From NCBI RefSeq assembly GCF_001645105.1, contig NZ_LKEG01000047.1:19403-63849 (forward strand): 44,447 bases of DNA, read 5' to 3'. The stretch is from Pseudomonas marginalis. Its GTDB lineage: Bacteria > Pseudomonadota > Gammaproteobacteria > Pseudomonadales > Pseudomonadaceae. Made by a program: the position numbers and the translations under genes. The notes below the pieces were generated by a model. It was not told the origin of the DNA and did not search any database. It saw only the letters and a list, made by a program, of their open reading frames with translations. This document shows, one piece after another, positions 1 to 20,372 of the stretch; within the stretch, counting starts at the first letter, position 1; every line of letters starts with the position of its first letter.

Positions 1-12663
<12,663 letters not shown>

Positions 12664-12718
12664 TTCTTGGAGTCCGGAGCAATAGGCAGGAAGCACAAAG
12701 GCACGTCGTCCCTATAAA

Positions 12719-12741
12719 ACGAACCGGAGAGGGAAAAATTA
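12719..12741 (-). promoter_or_regulatory. Candidate PvdS (iron-starvation sigma) promoter for the NRPS
   Basis: Read on the minus strand there is TAATT, 15 bases, then CGT, followed by TTTTAT, starting about 55 bases upstream of the NRPS start. PvdS-dependent promoters have TAAAT, 16-17 bases, CGT. The match is one base off in the -35 element and one short in spacing, but position and the linked gene fit. It would place the NRPS under PvdS/Fur iron control. Confidence 0.5.
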
Positions 12742-12842
12742 GCGGGGGATGGGAGGCGCAGGGCGAGGTGTCATCAAGGGTTACATCAATCTCAGGAAGA
12801 CCGCACAACGTCGGGCTGGCATTGACGAACACCCCTTTTTGC

Positions 12843-12856
12843 AACTAAGTTTAGTT
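12843..12856. promoter_or_regulatory. Palindrome upstream of hicA, possible HicB operator
   Basis: AACTAA-GT-TTAGTT is a perfect 6-bp inverted repeat ending 16 bases before the hicA start. HicB antitoxins with a DNA-binding C-terminus repress their own operon through short palindromes in this position. No other palindrome lies closer. The assignment is positional. Confidence 0.45.
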
Positions 12857-12872
12857 ACACGCAGAGAGCGCC

Positions 12873-13124
12873 GTGTCCAAAAATGAAAAGCTGCTCGCCA
12901 AACTGCTCAATGAGCACATGGCATTTACCTGGCCCGAACTCGTCACGCTGCTGCATCGACTGGGCTACACACAGATTGAAGGGGCTGAAAGCCGCGTCAA
13001 GTTCGACATCGGTGACCCCAGTGCAATGATCACCTTGCACAAGCCTCACCCTGCCAACGAACTGAAACACTACATTCGGCGACAGATCATCGAGCAATTG
13101 AAATCAGGAGAACTGATTCAGTGA
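12873..13124 (+). CDS. hicA: HicA-type toxin (mRNA interferase) of a type II toxin-antitoxin pair
   Basis: An 83-residue protein with the HicA double-stranded-RNA-binding-like fold pattern: an N-terminal helix, LHRLGYTQIEG, a beta strand (SRVKFDIG), then ITLHKPHP and a C-terminal ELKHYIRRQIIEQL helix. HicA toxins cleave mRNA when freed from HicB. The GTG start is forced: the nearby ATG at 12882 is out of frame, and GAGAG lies just upstream. The catalytic histidine usually found in a GSHxKF motif is absent here (GAESRVKF), so either this subfamily uses the later LHKPHP histidines or the toxin is weakened. Its stop overlaps the hicB start. Confidence 0.8.
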   Translation: MSKNEKLLAKLLNEHMAFTWPELVTLLHRLGYTQIEGAESRVKFDIGDPSAMITLHKPHPANELKHYIRRQIIEQLKSGELIQ

Positions 13125-13486
13125 ACAATCAACTGAAACACAAAGGCTACATCGGCTCTATCGAAGCCAGCCTCGAAGACAACTGCCTGTTCGGCAAGAT
13201 TCTGTTCATCAAGGCGCTGGTGAGCTACGAAGCAAAAACCGTCGCAGAACTGGACGCCGCATTCCGGGAGGCGGTGGACGACTACCTCACTACGTGCCAG
13301 TCCCTGGGCCACACACCGGAGAAGCCTTGCAAGGGGTCCTTCAATGTCCGGGTCGGCCATGACCTGCACTTGGCGGCGGCCCTGGCGGCGACCCGCAAGA
13401 AAGTGACCCTTAATGACCTGACTCGCCAAGCCTTGAGCGATTTTCTGCAACACCACAGTGCAGACGCTTGCCCAGCGATAGGCTGA
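13121..13486 (+). CDS. hicB: HicB-type antitoxin
   Basis: 121 residues. The N-terminal half (about 1-60) has the partial RNase-H-like HicB fold: KGYIGSIEASLEDNCLFGKI, then a helix rich in acidic residues. The C-terminal part (about 72-112) ends in a ribbon-helix-helix-like segment (FNVRVGHDLHLAAALAA ... LNDLTRQALSDFL), the usual DNA-binding part that autoregulates the operon. GTG start at 13121 overlaps the hicA stop (GTGA), with GGAG about 12 bases upstream, so translation is coupled. It neutralises HicA by binding. The next gene's stop codon is directly adjacent on the other strand. Confidence 0.85.
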   Translation: MNNQLKHKGYIGSIEASLEDNCLFGKILFIKALVSYEAKTVAELDAAFREAVDDYLTTCQSLGHTPEKPCKGSFNVRVGHDLHLAAALAATRKKVTLNDLTRQALSDFLQHHSADACPAIG

Positions 13487-14659
13487 TTATCCCAACCGCC
13501 GATACCCCAGCACCGCGGCCCCCAGCACCACCGCCCCGGCCACCAACGCGACCCAGAACCCGCTGGTGGCGCCAAAGTGGTCGATCATCCAACCGGAACT
13601 GGCGGCGCCGATGGCCACGCCGATGCTGAGGCCGGTGATCAGCCAAGTCATGCCTTCGGTCAGGCGGCTGGCGGGCACGACCCGCTCCACCAGGGCCATG
13701 GACACGATTAACGTGGGGGCGAAGAACAGCCCGGAGATAAAGATCGCCACCGCCAGCCCCGGGATGTTGCTCACCAGCAGCAACGGCAAGGTGGTCAACG
13801 CGGTGGCCACGCCGCAGAACAGGAACTGCCTGGGCAACGGCGCCTTGAGCTTGAGGGTACCGAACGCCAGCCCCGCCAGGCACGAACCGATGGCGTACAC
13901 CGACAGCACTATGCTCGCCGCCGCCGGCTGGCCCTGATGCTGGGCAAAGGCGACGCTGACCACGTCCACCACGCCGACGATCACGCCCATGGCCAGCAGC
14001 AGGATCATCAGGATCAGCACAGAGGGCGATGCAATCAGCCAGCCGCCGTGATGGTCCTGATGTTCATGGACGGGAGGCTCGGTCTCACGTTGCAATACAA
14101 AGGTGGTGACGCCGACCGCCAGTAACAGCGCCGCCACCAAGGGCCCCGCCTCGGGGAACAGCACCACGCTCAAACCCACCGAAATGGGTGGCCCGATGAT
14201 GAAGCACACCTCATCCAGCACCGACTCCAGGGCGAACGCGGTCTGCAACTTGGGCTGGCCACGGTACAACTCGGTCCAGCGCGCACGCACCATGGCCGAC
14301 ATGTTCGGCATGCAACCGGCCAAGGCGGCAAACAGGAACAACGTCCAGTTCGGTGCTTGCAAACGGGTGCACAGCAGCAACATCAACAAAGCCCCGCCGC
14401 CGATCAGCGCGGCAATTGGCAGCACCCGGCCCTGGCTGTAGCGGTCCACCAGCCGTGATACCTGGGGTGCGCAAAACGCCGTGGCCAGGGCAAAAACCGC
14501 CGCCACCGAACCCGCCAGGCCGTAACCGCCGTGCACCTGGGAAAGCATGGTGATCAAGCCAATCCCCGTCATCGACACGGGCATGCGCGCCAGCATGCCT
14601 GCCAGTACAAAAGCCCGGGCGCCGGGGACCTGGAACAACTCGGCGTAAGGGTTTGCCAT
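13487..14659 (-). CDS. MFS efflux transporter, TetR-linked
   Basis: A 390-residue inner-membrane protein with about 12 hydrophobic segments, of major facilitator type. The N-terminal half includes the loop RLVDRYSQGRVLP after TM2, which corresponds to the MFS motif A region. A histidine-rich central loop (HEHQDHHGG) separates the two six-helix halves. The start at 14659 (MANPYAELF) is preferred over an upstream in-frame codon at 14770 because AGGAAGAGG lies upstream of it and the longer reading would run through both TetR operators. It is divergent from the TetR gene, so the repressor probably controls it. The exported substrate cannot be read from sequence; a drug or metabolite is likely. 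Confidence 0.8.
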   Translation of the reverse strand: MANPYAELFQVPGARAFVLAGMLARMPVSMTGIGLITMLSQVHGGYGLAGSVAAVFALATAFCAPQVSRLVDRYSQGRVLPIAALIGGGALLMLLLCTRLQAPNWTLFLFAALAGCMPNMSAMVRARWTELYRGQPKLQTAFALESVLDEVCFIIGPPISVGLSVVLFPEAGPLVAALLLAVGVTTFVLQRETEPPVHEHQDHHGGWLIASPSVLILMILLLAMGVIVGVVDVVSVAFAQHQGQPAAASIVLSVYAIGSCLAGLAFGTLKLKAPLPRQFLFCGVATALTTLPLLLVSNIPGLAVAIFISGLFFAPTLIVSMALVERVVPASRLTEGMTWLITGLSIGVAIGAASSGWMIDHFGATSGFWVALVAGAVVLGAAVLGYRRLG

Positions 14660-14718
14660 CCTGCTGGACCTCTTCCTGAATGCCTGCGACTTGCTATCTG
14701 CAATGACCGAGGCAAAAT

Positions 14719-14735
14719 ACATACGGTGCGTATGT
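14719..14735. promoter_or_regulatory. TetR operator, copy 1
   Basis: ACATACG-GTG-CGTATGT is a perfect 7-3-7 inverted repeat between the divergent MFS and TetR genes, on the MFS side. Arms are identical to copy 2; only the three-base centre differs. TetR-family dimers bind such sites next to their own gene. Confidence 0.8.
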
Positions 14736-14750
14736 GACAAATCATGCGTA

Positions 14751-14767
14751 ACATACGCGACGTATGT
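14751..14767. promoter_or_regulatory. TetR operator, copy 2
   Basis: ACATACG-CGA-CGTATGT, same arms as copy 1, with centres 32 bp apart (about three helical turns), so two dimers would sit on the same DNA face. It ends 32 bases before the TetR start at 14800, where it would block the regulator's own promoter. Confidence 0.8.
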
Positions 14768-14799
14768 CAATCGTTCACTTGCCCATTGTGAGACCTACC

Positions 14800-15387
14800 A
14801 TGAGCCGAGCCCGTGCCGAAATGATCGAAGACACCCGCGCCCGGCTGATCGCCAGCGCGCGACAGGCCTTTGCCACCCAAGGCTATGCGAACACATCGAT
14901 GGACGATTTTACCGCTCGCGCCGGCCTGACACGCGGCGCGTTGTACCATCACTTTGGTGACAAAAAGGGGCTGTTGGCCGCCGTGGTTGCCCAACTCGAC
15001 AGTGAGATGGACACACATTTACAGCGCATCACAGATGAAGCAACTGATCCATGGGCCGGCTTTTGCGAACGTTGCCGCGCCTATTTGCGCATGGCTCAGG
15101 ACGCCGAAATCCAACGCATTGTGTTGCAGGATGCGCCGGCCGTACTGGGCGATACCGGCTCCCAGCAACAGTGTGTCGAGTCATTGCGCGAACGGCTGGA
15201 AGCCTTGATGCAAACCGGTGTCATCCGCCCCGCCCCAAGCACCGCGCTGGCGCAATTGATCAACGGCAGCCTGGTCAACACCGCCCTGTGGATCGCCCGG
15301 GATGAGCATCCGGGCGAGCGGCTGGAGCAAGGTTTGCAGGGCCTGGAGCTGTTGTTGCGTGGCCTCAGCCTTACACCAACCGCTTGA
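14800..15387 (+). CDS. TetR-family transcriptional repressor
   Basis: 195 residues. The N-terminal helix-turn-helix (about residues 10-56) is classic TetR: ARQAFATQGYANTSMDDF, then ARAGLTRGALYHHFGDKKGLL. The C-terminal ligand domain is variable, as expected. ATG at 14800 is chosen because an in-frame ATG at 14764 lies inside operator copy 2 and would add 12 non-family residues. It probably represses itself and the divergent MFS pump through the twin operators. Its 3' end overlaps the convergent MATE gene by 17 bases. The inducer is unknown. Confidence 0.9.
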   Translation: MSRARAEMIEDTRARLIASARQAFATQGYANTSMDDFTARAGLTRGALYHHFGDKKGLLAAVVAQLDSEMDTHLQRITDEATDPWAGFCERCRAYLRMAQDAEIQRIVLQDAPAVLGDTGSQQQCVESLRERLEALMQTGVIRPAPSTALAQLINGSLVNTALWIARDEHPGERLEQGLQGLELLLRGLSLTPTA

Positions 15388-16726
15388 TCTGCTTGTGTCG
15401 CCACACCAAGCGGTAATAGGCAGTCTGCAATACCAGCATGGCCAGATAGGTCACCGGAAACGCCATCCACACCCCTTCCAGGCCGAAGTGGGCGTTCAAC
15501 AGGTAAGCCATCGGCAGTTCAACGCAGAGCACACAGAAAATCGAGATCACCACCGGCATCAGCACCACACCGCTGGCGCGCATGATCCCGCCGATCACGG
15601 CCTGGAAGCCGAACACCAAGATGCTCCACAGCATGATGTGCAGCAGGTGTTCGGCATTGACCCGCGCCGCGTCGTCGGTGATGAACAGGCCGAGCAACCA
15701 GTGCGACAAGACATAACCCAGCACAATCAGGCCACCGGTAAGGCAGGTGTTGATCAACAGGCCGGTGCGCAGGATCGGGCCGATGCGCTCCAGACGCCCG
15801 GCGCCAATCGCCTGGGCGCCGAGGATCGACGCGGTGATGGCAATCGACAGCGCGGGGAACTGCACGTAGTTGACGATCTGCGTCACCGCGCCATAGGCCG
15901 CCGTGGCCTGGGAGCCGTGGCCGTTGACCAAGGCGAGGATGACCAATTCCGACAGCGACAGCACCACCATCTGCAGGCCGGTGGGCAAGCCGATACGCAG
16001 GACCTTGCCAAGAATCACACGGTCCAGGCGCAAAGCCGCGAGCAGTTCGCGGTCTGGCGCCATCACATGGTTTTTATGCCGAAGGCGCAAGATCAAAAAC
16101 AGCATGGCTAACGCGTTGCCCACCAGCCCGGCATACACCGCGCTCTGGATGCCCAAGGGTGGCAAGCCGACCCAGCCGCGAATCAGCGCCGGGGTCAGCA
16201 GCAGACCGACCAGGGTCGAAACCATCAGCGCCAGCAACGGCGAGATCGTGTCGCTGACACCGCGCAGCAACTGGGTGTAGAGGATGAACACCAGCAGCAA
16301 CGGCATGATCAGCATCATCTTCTGCGCATAGCCGACCGCATCGTCGAGGACATCAACCGGCGTGCCCAACGCCTGCAACGCCGGGCGCGCAAACAGGCTG
16401 CCCAACACTGCGGCAATCACACCCACCAGCGCGCCCAGGGTCAGGGTCGCGCCGGTGATTGCCTTGACCATTGCCGTTTCCTGGGCACCCCAGGCCTGGC
16501 CGATCAACACCGAGGCGCCCGCCCCCAGACCAATCACCAGGGCAATGAAAAAAAACACGATGGGAAACATCCCCGACACCGCCGCCAGCGCTTGGGTGCC
16601 GAGCATTTGCCCGACATAGATACCGTTGAGGGTGCCGGAAAAACTTTGCAGGAAGTTGGACAGCACCATCGGTGCCAGAAAGATCAGGTAGATCTGCCAC
16701 AGCGGGCGTTGCAAAGGGCTTTGCAT
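15371..16726 (-). CDS. MATE-family multidrug efflux protein
   Basis: 451 residues with twelve predicted membrane segments in two homologous halves, of the NorM/DinF (MatE) type, exporting cationic drugs or metabolites by Na+ or H+ antiport. Signatures include the N-terminal IFLAPMVLSNFLQSFSGTLN and GLGAGASVLIGQAWGA, repeated as SIAITASILGAQAIGAGR in the second half. Length is typical. It is on the opposite strand to the TetR gene and overlaps its end, so it has its own promoter; no operator resembling the TetR sites lies upstream. Substrate unknown. Confidence 0.9.
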   Translation of the reverse strand: MQSPLQRPLWQIYLIFLAPMVLSNFLQSFSGTLNGIYVGQMLGTQALAAVSGMFPIVFFFIALVIGLGAGASVLIGQAWGAQETAMVKAITGATLTLGALVGVIAAVLGSLFARPALQALGTPVDVLDDAVGYAQKMMLIMPLLLVFILYTQLLRGVSDTISPLLALMVSTLVGLLLTPALIRGWVGLPPLGIQSAVYAGLVGNALAMLFLILRLRHKNHVMAPDRELLAALRLDRVILGKVLRIGLPTGLQMVVLSLSELVILALVNGHGSQATAAYGAVTQIVNYVQFPALSIAITASILGAQAIGAGRLERIGPILRTGLLINTCLTGGLIVLGYVLSHWLLGLFITDDAARVNAEHLLHIMLWSILVFGFQAVIGGIMRASGVVLMPVVISIFCVLCVELPMAYLLNAHFGLEGVWMAFPVTYLAMLVLQTAYYRLVWRHKQIKRLV

Positions 16727-16742
16727 GAAAAACGGGGCCTCG

Positions 16743-16920
16743 AAGAACTAAAGCGTCCGAGGGTTATACCGTAAGTGGATCCTATCTTCCTGTGCTTTCG
16801 GGTTCGACCACCAAACAGGCGTTGCGCACTGTCGCACTCAGGTGTCGGGCATTGCTTTGCAACAGGCATTCGGCAATCGCAGGTTCCAGTTCGACCCGCA
16901 AGCGCCTGGCCAGCGCCCCT
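16743..16920. other. Non-coding or decayed stretch next to the MATE start
   Basis: This stretch holds the promoter region of the MATE gene and, on the minus strand, an open tail (GALARRLRVELEPAIAECL ... ending at 16782) continuous with the amiE debris. The tail looks protein-like in composition but I do not recognise it; it may be the 3' end of another gene joined to the amidase remnant by deletion. Confidence 0.3.
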
Positions 16921-17170
16921 CGCGCCAGATCTCCGGTAGTTGCCGTCGTCGCAGATGAATCAGGCTGATCTTCATGACCTTGGGCCCGTCGCACACGTAG
17001 GTGCGGGCCCCCGGATACCCACCCTCGATCGGGCACTAGGGAATGCTCGCGGCGGTCGCCATCATCTCGTCATGGTCGTACATGATCCGCAGGGTGCTGT
17101 ATTCCGGGAACACCACCAGGTCCATGCCGGGTAGGCCCTGCTTCATGCCGACAATGATCTCGGCAATCTT
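16921..17170 (-). pseudogene. amiE: Remnant of aliphatic amidase (AmiE), internally deleted and frameshifted
   Basis: Aliphatic amidases hydrolyse short amides (acetamide, propionamide) to acid and ammonia. The minus strand first encodes KIAEIIVGMKQGLPGMDL, then VVFPEYSTLRIMYDHDEM, an almost exact match to the AmiE segment holding the catalytic Glu (FPEYS). At 17041 this jumps to a stop and then CPIEGGYPGARTYVCDGPK, the AmiE segment that follows the catalytic Lys; about 80 residues with that Lys are gone. A one-base insertion then shifts the catalytic-Cys segment (ICDDGNY) out of frame, and a one-base loss restores it before EIWR. No start and no 3' half remain, so no enzyme can be made. Confidence 0.85.
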
Positions 17171-17413
17171 GCTTGCGGGTGCCGCAGCAACTGAACGGAT
17201 GAAGGGTGCGTGCGATCCAGTCTCGGGCGGCCAGGAAAAACGGGAAATACGTTGGATGACGTATGAACGACGGTGTCGCGGTTTTATTCCATCAATTCGC
17301 TCGATGACAGCTTAAGTATTTACTGATTGGACGCCAGGCCAGCAGGTCGTTAAATTCCGCCGCGAAGATAGCTTTTAGCCATCACCCCTGACCCCTTGAA
17401 TATTGAGCCTTTC
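17171..17413. other. Upstream region of the chemoreceptor gene
   Basis: No gene recognised. It separates the amidase debris from the chemoreceptor and must carry the latter's promoter. I see no clear sigma-28 (FliA) or sigma-54 match that I would defend. Confidence 0.4.
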
Positions 17414-19054
17414 ATGAAAAACCCTGTGTCGTTGGCAATGCGTATCGGGCTGGGCTTCGCGTCCACCCTGTCGTTGCTGGTGCTGATCACTGCCGTCGGT
17501 ATTCAACGCGTGGGTTTTATCGACAGTACGCTCAAGGATGTCGGTGAAAAAGCCGCCGTCGTCCAGCGCTACGCGATCAACTTCCGTGGCAGCGTGCACA
17601 ACCGCGCCATCGCCATTCGCGATGCGGTACTGGTCAAGGATGAACCGGCGCTCAACCGCCATCTGGCCGAGATCGACCAGCTCAAGCGCGATTACCAGGA
17701 CTCCGCCGTGATGCTGGACCGCCTGTTCGCCAACACCACCGCCAGCGCCGAGGAAACCCGTCTGCTGGGTGATATCAAGGCCATCGAGACCCAGGCCCTG
17801 GCTTCCACCGAACGGGTGATCAACCTGCGTCGCAGCAATGACATCGCCGGCGCCCAGGACTTGCTGCTGGCCCAGGCCTCGGCCCACTACACCGAGTGGC
17901 TCAAACGCGTGAATGCGCTGATCGACTTCGAAGAAGCGCACATCAAGCAACGCCTGGATACCGTGCAATCGGCCGCCGGCAGCTTTGCCGTGCTGATGGT
18001 GCTGGCCAGCGCCGTCGCGATCATCTTGAGCGTGCTGGTGTCACTGCTGATTATCCGCAAGGTCAAGGCCACCCTGGGCGCAGAGCCGGAGGAAGTCGCC
18101 GAGGCGATCCGCCGCCTGGCCGATGGCGAGCTGAACCAGCGCATCGAAACCCGCTACCCCGACAGCGTGATGGGCATCCTGAAAAACGCCCTGGCACGCC
18201 TGAGCGACACCATCAGCGAAGTGCGCTCGGCAGCCCAGGCCCTGCGCCACTCCTCGGTCACCCTGCTGTCAGTGGCCAGCGATAACCGCCAGCAGATTAA
18301 CCTGCAGACCAGCGAAGCCCAGCACGTAGCGGCCGCGATCACGCAGATGGCCGCCTCGGTCAGCGAGGTCTCGGGCTACGCTTCCGCCGCCTCCAAGGCG
18401 ACTATCCTGGCCGACGCCGAAGTGGACAGCGGCCACCGCCTGGTGGGCGAAGTGACCGTGTCCATCGAAGAATTGGCGACGATCCTCGACCAGGCCACGC
18501 TTCGGGTCAACCAGGTGTCCAGCGACAGTGAAAACATCGAAACCGTGATCGAAGTGATCAACGCCATCGCCGCCCAGACCAACCTGTTGGCGCTGAACGC
18601 GGCGATTGAGGCCGCGCGTGCCGGTGAACATGGCCGAGGGTTTGCGGTGGTGGCCGATGAAGTGCGCTCCCTGGCGACGCGCACCCAGGAGTCCACCCAG
18701 GAAATCCGCGACATGATCGGCAAGCTGCAAAGCGGCACCCAGGACGCCGCCGACATCATGCAACGCAGCCGCAGCCTGGCCCAGGCCACCGTGACGCAGA
18801 CCCGCGACTCTCAGTTGGCGCTGGGCAAGATCAGCCAGGAAGTCGGCGCGATCAATGCGATGAACGCGCAGATCGCCAGTGTTTCCGTGCAGCAAAGCGC
18901 GGCGGCTGAAGAGGTTGCACAGAACGTCACGCGCATCCACAGCTCCACCGTGCAATCGGCGGCGGGCTCCGAGCAGGTGGAAAATTCCAATCACGAACTG
19001 GCGGAGCTGGCGGATCGCTTGAGCACCAAGGTGGCGTTTTTCAACGTGGCCTAG
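17414..19054 (+). CDS. Methyl-accepting chemotaxis protein (four-helix-bundle sensor)
   Basis: 546-residue transmembrane chemoreceptor. TM1 is about residues 6-28, followed by a periplasmic alpha-helical 4HB_MCP-type sensor of about 155 residues, TM2 around 188-212 (VLMVLASAVAIILSVLVSL), a HAMP linker, and a long cytoplasmic coiled coil. The signalling tip has the invariant hairpin INAIAAQTNLLALNAAIEAA followed by RAGEHGRGFAVVADEVRSLA, which binds CheA/CheW. There is no C-terminal CheR/CheB-binding pentapeptide. ATG at 17414 with GAG seven bases upstream is preferred over TTG at 17396. The ligand is unknown; 4HB sensors often see organic acids or amino acids. Its stop overlaps that of the GntR remnant on the other strand. 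Confidence 0.92.
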   Translation: MKNPVSLAMRIGLGFASTLSLLVLITAVGIQRVGFIDSTLKDVGEKAAVVQRYAINFRGSVHNRAIAIRDAVLVKDEPALNRHLAEIDQLKRDYQDSAVMLDRLFANTTASAEETRLLGDIKAIETQALASTERVINLRRSNDIAGAQDLLLAQASAHYTEWLKRVNALIDFEEAHIKQRLDTVQSAAGSFAVLMVLASAVAIILSVLVSLLIIRKVKATLGAEPEEVAEAIRRLADGELNQRIETRYPDSVMGILKNALARLSDTISEVRSAAQALRHSSVTLLSVASDNRQQINLQTSEAQHVAAAITQMAASVSEVSGYASAASKATILADAEVDSGHRLVGEVTVSIEELATILDQATLRVNQVSSDSENIETVIEVINAIAAQTNLLALNAAIEAARAGEHGRGFAVVADEVRSLATRTQESTQEIRDMIGKLQSGTQDAADIMQRSRSLAQATVTQTRDSQLALGKISQEVGAINAMNAQIASVSVQQSAAAEEVAQNVTRIHSSTVQSAAGSEQVENSNHELAELADRLSTKVAFFNVA

Positions 19055-19478
19055 TGTTTGTCGCGTTTCATCTGCATGGTCAGGGTGAAACGGTCGGCGG
19101 GGTAGACCGATTCCGATACGGCGATCAGCAGGCCGGCCTCATCGCGGTACTGGCAAATGATGGTCAGCCCCAGCGCACCGCTCTGCGCCTTGAGGCTGGC
19201 GGCCAATTCGGACGATAACTGTACCGGGCGCACCTGCTGGTCGACCACATCGATGTGCCGCGAGAAGGCCTTGCCGATCAGTGCCGCGATCAGTTCACCC
19301 GGGTGCTTGCGTGCTTCGGGAATCACCTCGGCAAAGGTCTGCTCGGCGTACACGTCGGTCCAGCACAACGGCGCGTTGCCGGCGCCCGCATCGACCTTGA
19401 TGCTCGACACGCAGAAGTAATGCCCGCCCGGTTCCAGCCCCAGGCGCCGGGCCAGGGCGATGTCGGCGATCTGTGGTG
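19051..19478 (-). pseudogene. C-terminal remnant of a GntR/HutC-family regulator (UTRA domain only)
   Basis: The minus strand encodes a UTRA-type effector domain: QIADIALARRLGLEPGGHYF, then SSIKVDAGAGNAPLCWTDVY, KHPGELIAALIGKAFSRHID and an ending SVYPADRFTLTMQMKRD. In HutC-type regulators this domain follows a winged-helix DNA-binding half of about 75 residues. That half is missing: upstream of about 19478 the sequence changes abruptly into a lyase gene on the other strand. An internal ATG at 19410 could start a 119-residue product, but without the DNA-binding part it cannot act as a classical repressor. The 3' end is intact. Confidence 0.8.
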
Positions 19479-20254
19479 AAGCGGGCCGCTACGTGCATTG
19501 GGGCGCCACCACGCAGGACATCATGGACACCGCCGTGGTCCCGCAAGTACGCGCCGCACTGGCCATCGTCGAGCGCGATATCCAGACCGTGCGCGGGCTG
19601 CTCGCCGGCCTGGCCGAGCGTTATCGCGACACCCCCATGGCCGGTCGCACGCACTTGCAGCACGCGCTGCCGATCACCTTCGGCTACAAGTGCGCGGTGT
19701 GGCTGAGCATGTTCGACCGCCACGCCGAGCGCTTGGTGGAACTGCGCCCACGCGTCGAAATCGGTCAGTTCGCCGGGGCTGCGGGTACCCTCGCCTCCCT
19801 CGGCGACAAAGGCCTGGAAGTCCAGGAAGCGTTGATGAGCGAACTCGGCCTGGGCGTACCGCAGGCCACCTGGCACGTGGCCCGCGACGGGCTGCCCGAG
19901 ACCCTGAACTTCCTCGGGCTGGTCACCGGTTCCCTGGGCAAGATCGCACTCGACATCATGATGATGACCAGCGAGCTGGGCGAAGTGTACGAGCCGTTCG
20001 TCAAGGGCCGTGGCGCCAGCAGCACCATGCCGCAAAAGCGCAACCCGATTTCCTGCGAGCTGATGTACGCCGCCGCCAAGGGCGTGCGCCAACACGCCGG
20101 GCTGATGCTCGACGCCCTGCTCGCCCAGGGTGAAGCCACCGCGCAACTGGACCTGGCCGAACTGCAACGCCTGACCGACCCGGCCAACTACCTGGGGCTC
20201 GCGCCGCAGATGGTGGACATCGCGCTGGCGCGCCCCGGCTCAGTCAAACGCTGA
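19472..20254 (+). pseudogene. Truncated fumarase/aspartase-superfamily lyase (PcaB/adenylosuccinate-lyase-like)
   Basis: About 260 codons remain of a protein that normally has roughly 450. The fragment starts inside the family at GEAGRYVHWGATTQDIMDTA and keeps the GRTHLQHALP motif and the superfamily signature GASSTMPQKRNPISCE. After AAKGVRQHAGLMLDA it jumps near 20117 to the C-terminal end (LLAQGEATAQLD ... RLTDPANYLGLAPQMV), so a middle block of helices is lost too. The 5' end is missing exactly where the GntR remnant's 5' end is missing. Active sites of this family are shared between three subunits, so a double-deleted chain should be inactive. The cycloisomerase-like subfamily (PcaB) is suggested by the NYLG ending; the substrate is unknown. 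Confidence 0.82.
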
Positions 20255-20265
20255 ATTGGCCTGGC

Positions 20266-20317
20266 TTTTGTAGTGAGCGAGCTTGCCTCGCGCGGGGCAA
20301 GCCCGCTCACCACAAAA
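20266..20317. repeat. REP-type inverted repeat
   Basis: A long imperfect hairpin: TTTGTAGTGAGCGAGCTTGC faces GGCAAGCCCGCTCACCACAAA across a short GC loop. This is the commonest intergenic REP form in the P. fluorescens group and may also act as a terminator or mRNA stabiliser after the lyase remnant. Confidence 0.8.
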
Positions 20318-20372
20318 AGCAGGGCAGAGCCACCTATTAACATGTGCCCATAACAACAATGAGATCACAGAC

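Noticed and set aside
14660..14770. Longer N-terminus of the MFS transporter
   Set aside because: It would translate through both TetR operators, adds non-family residues, and a good ribosome site precedes 14659.
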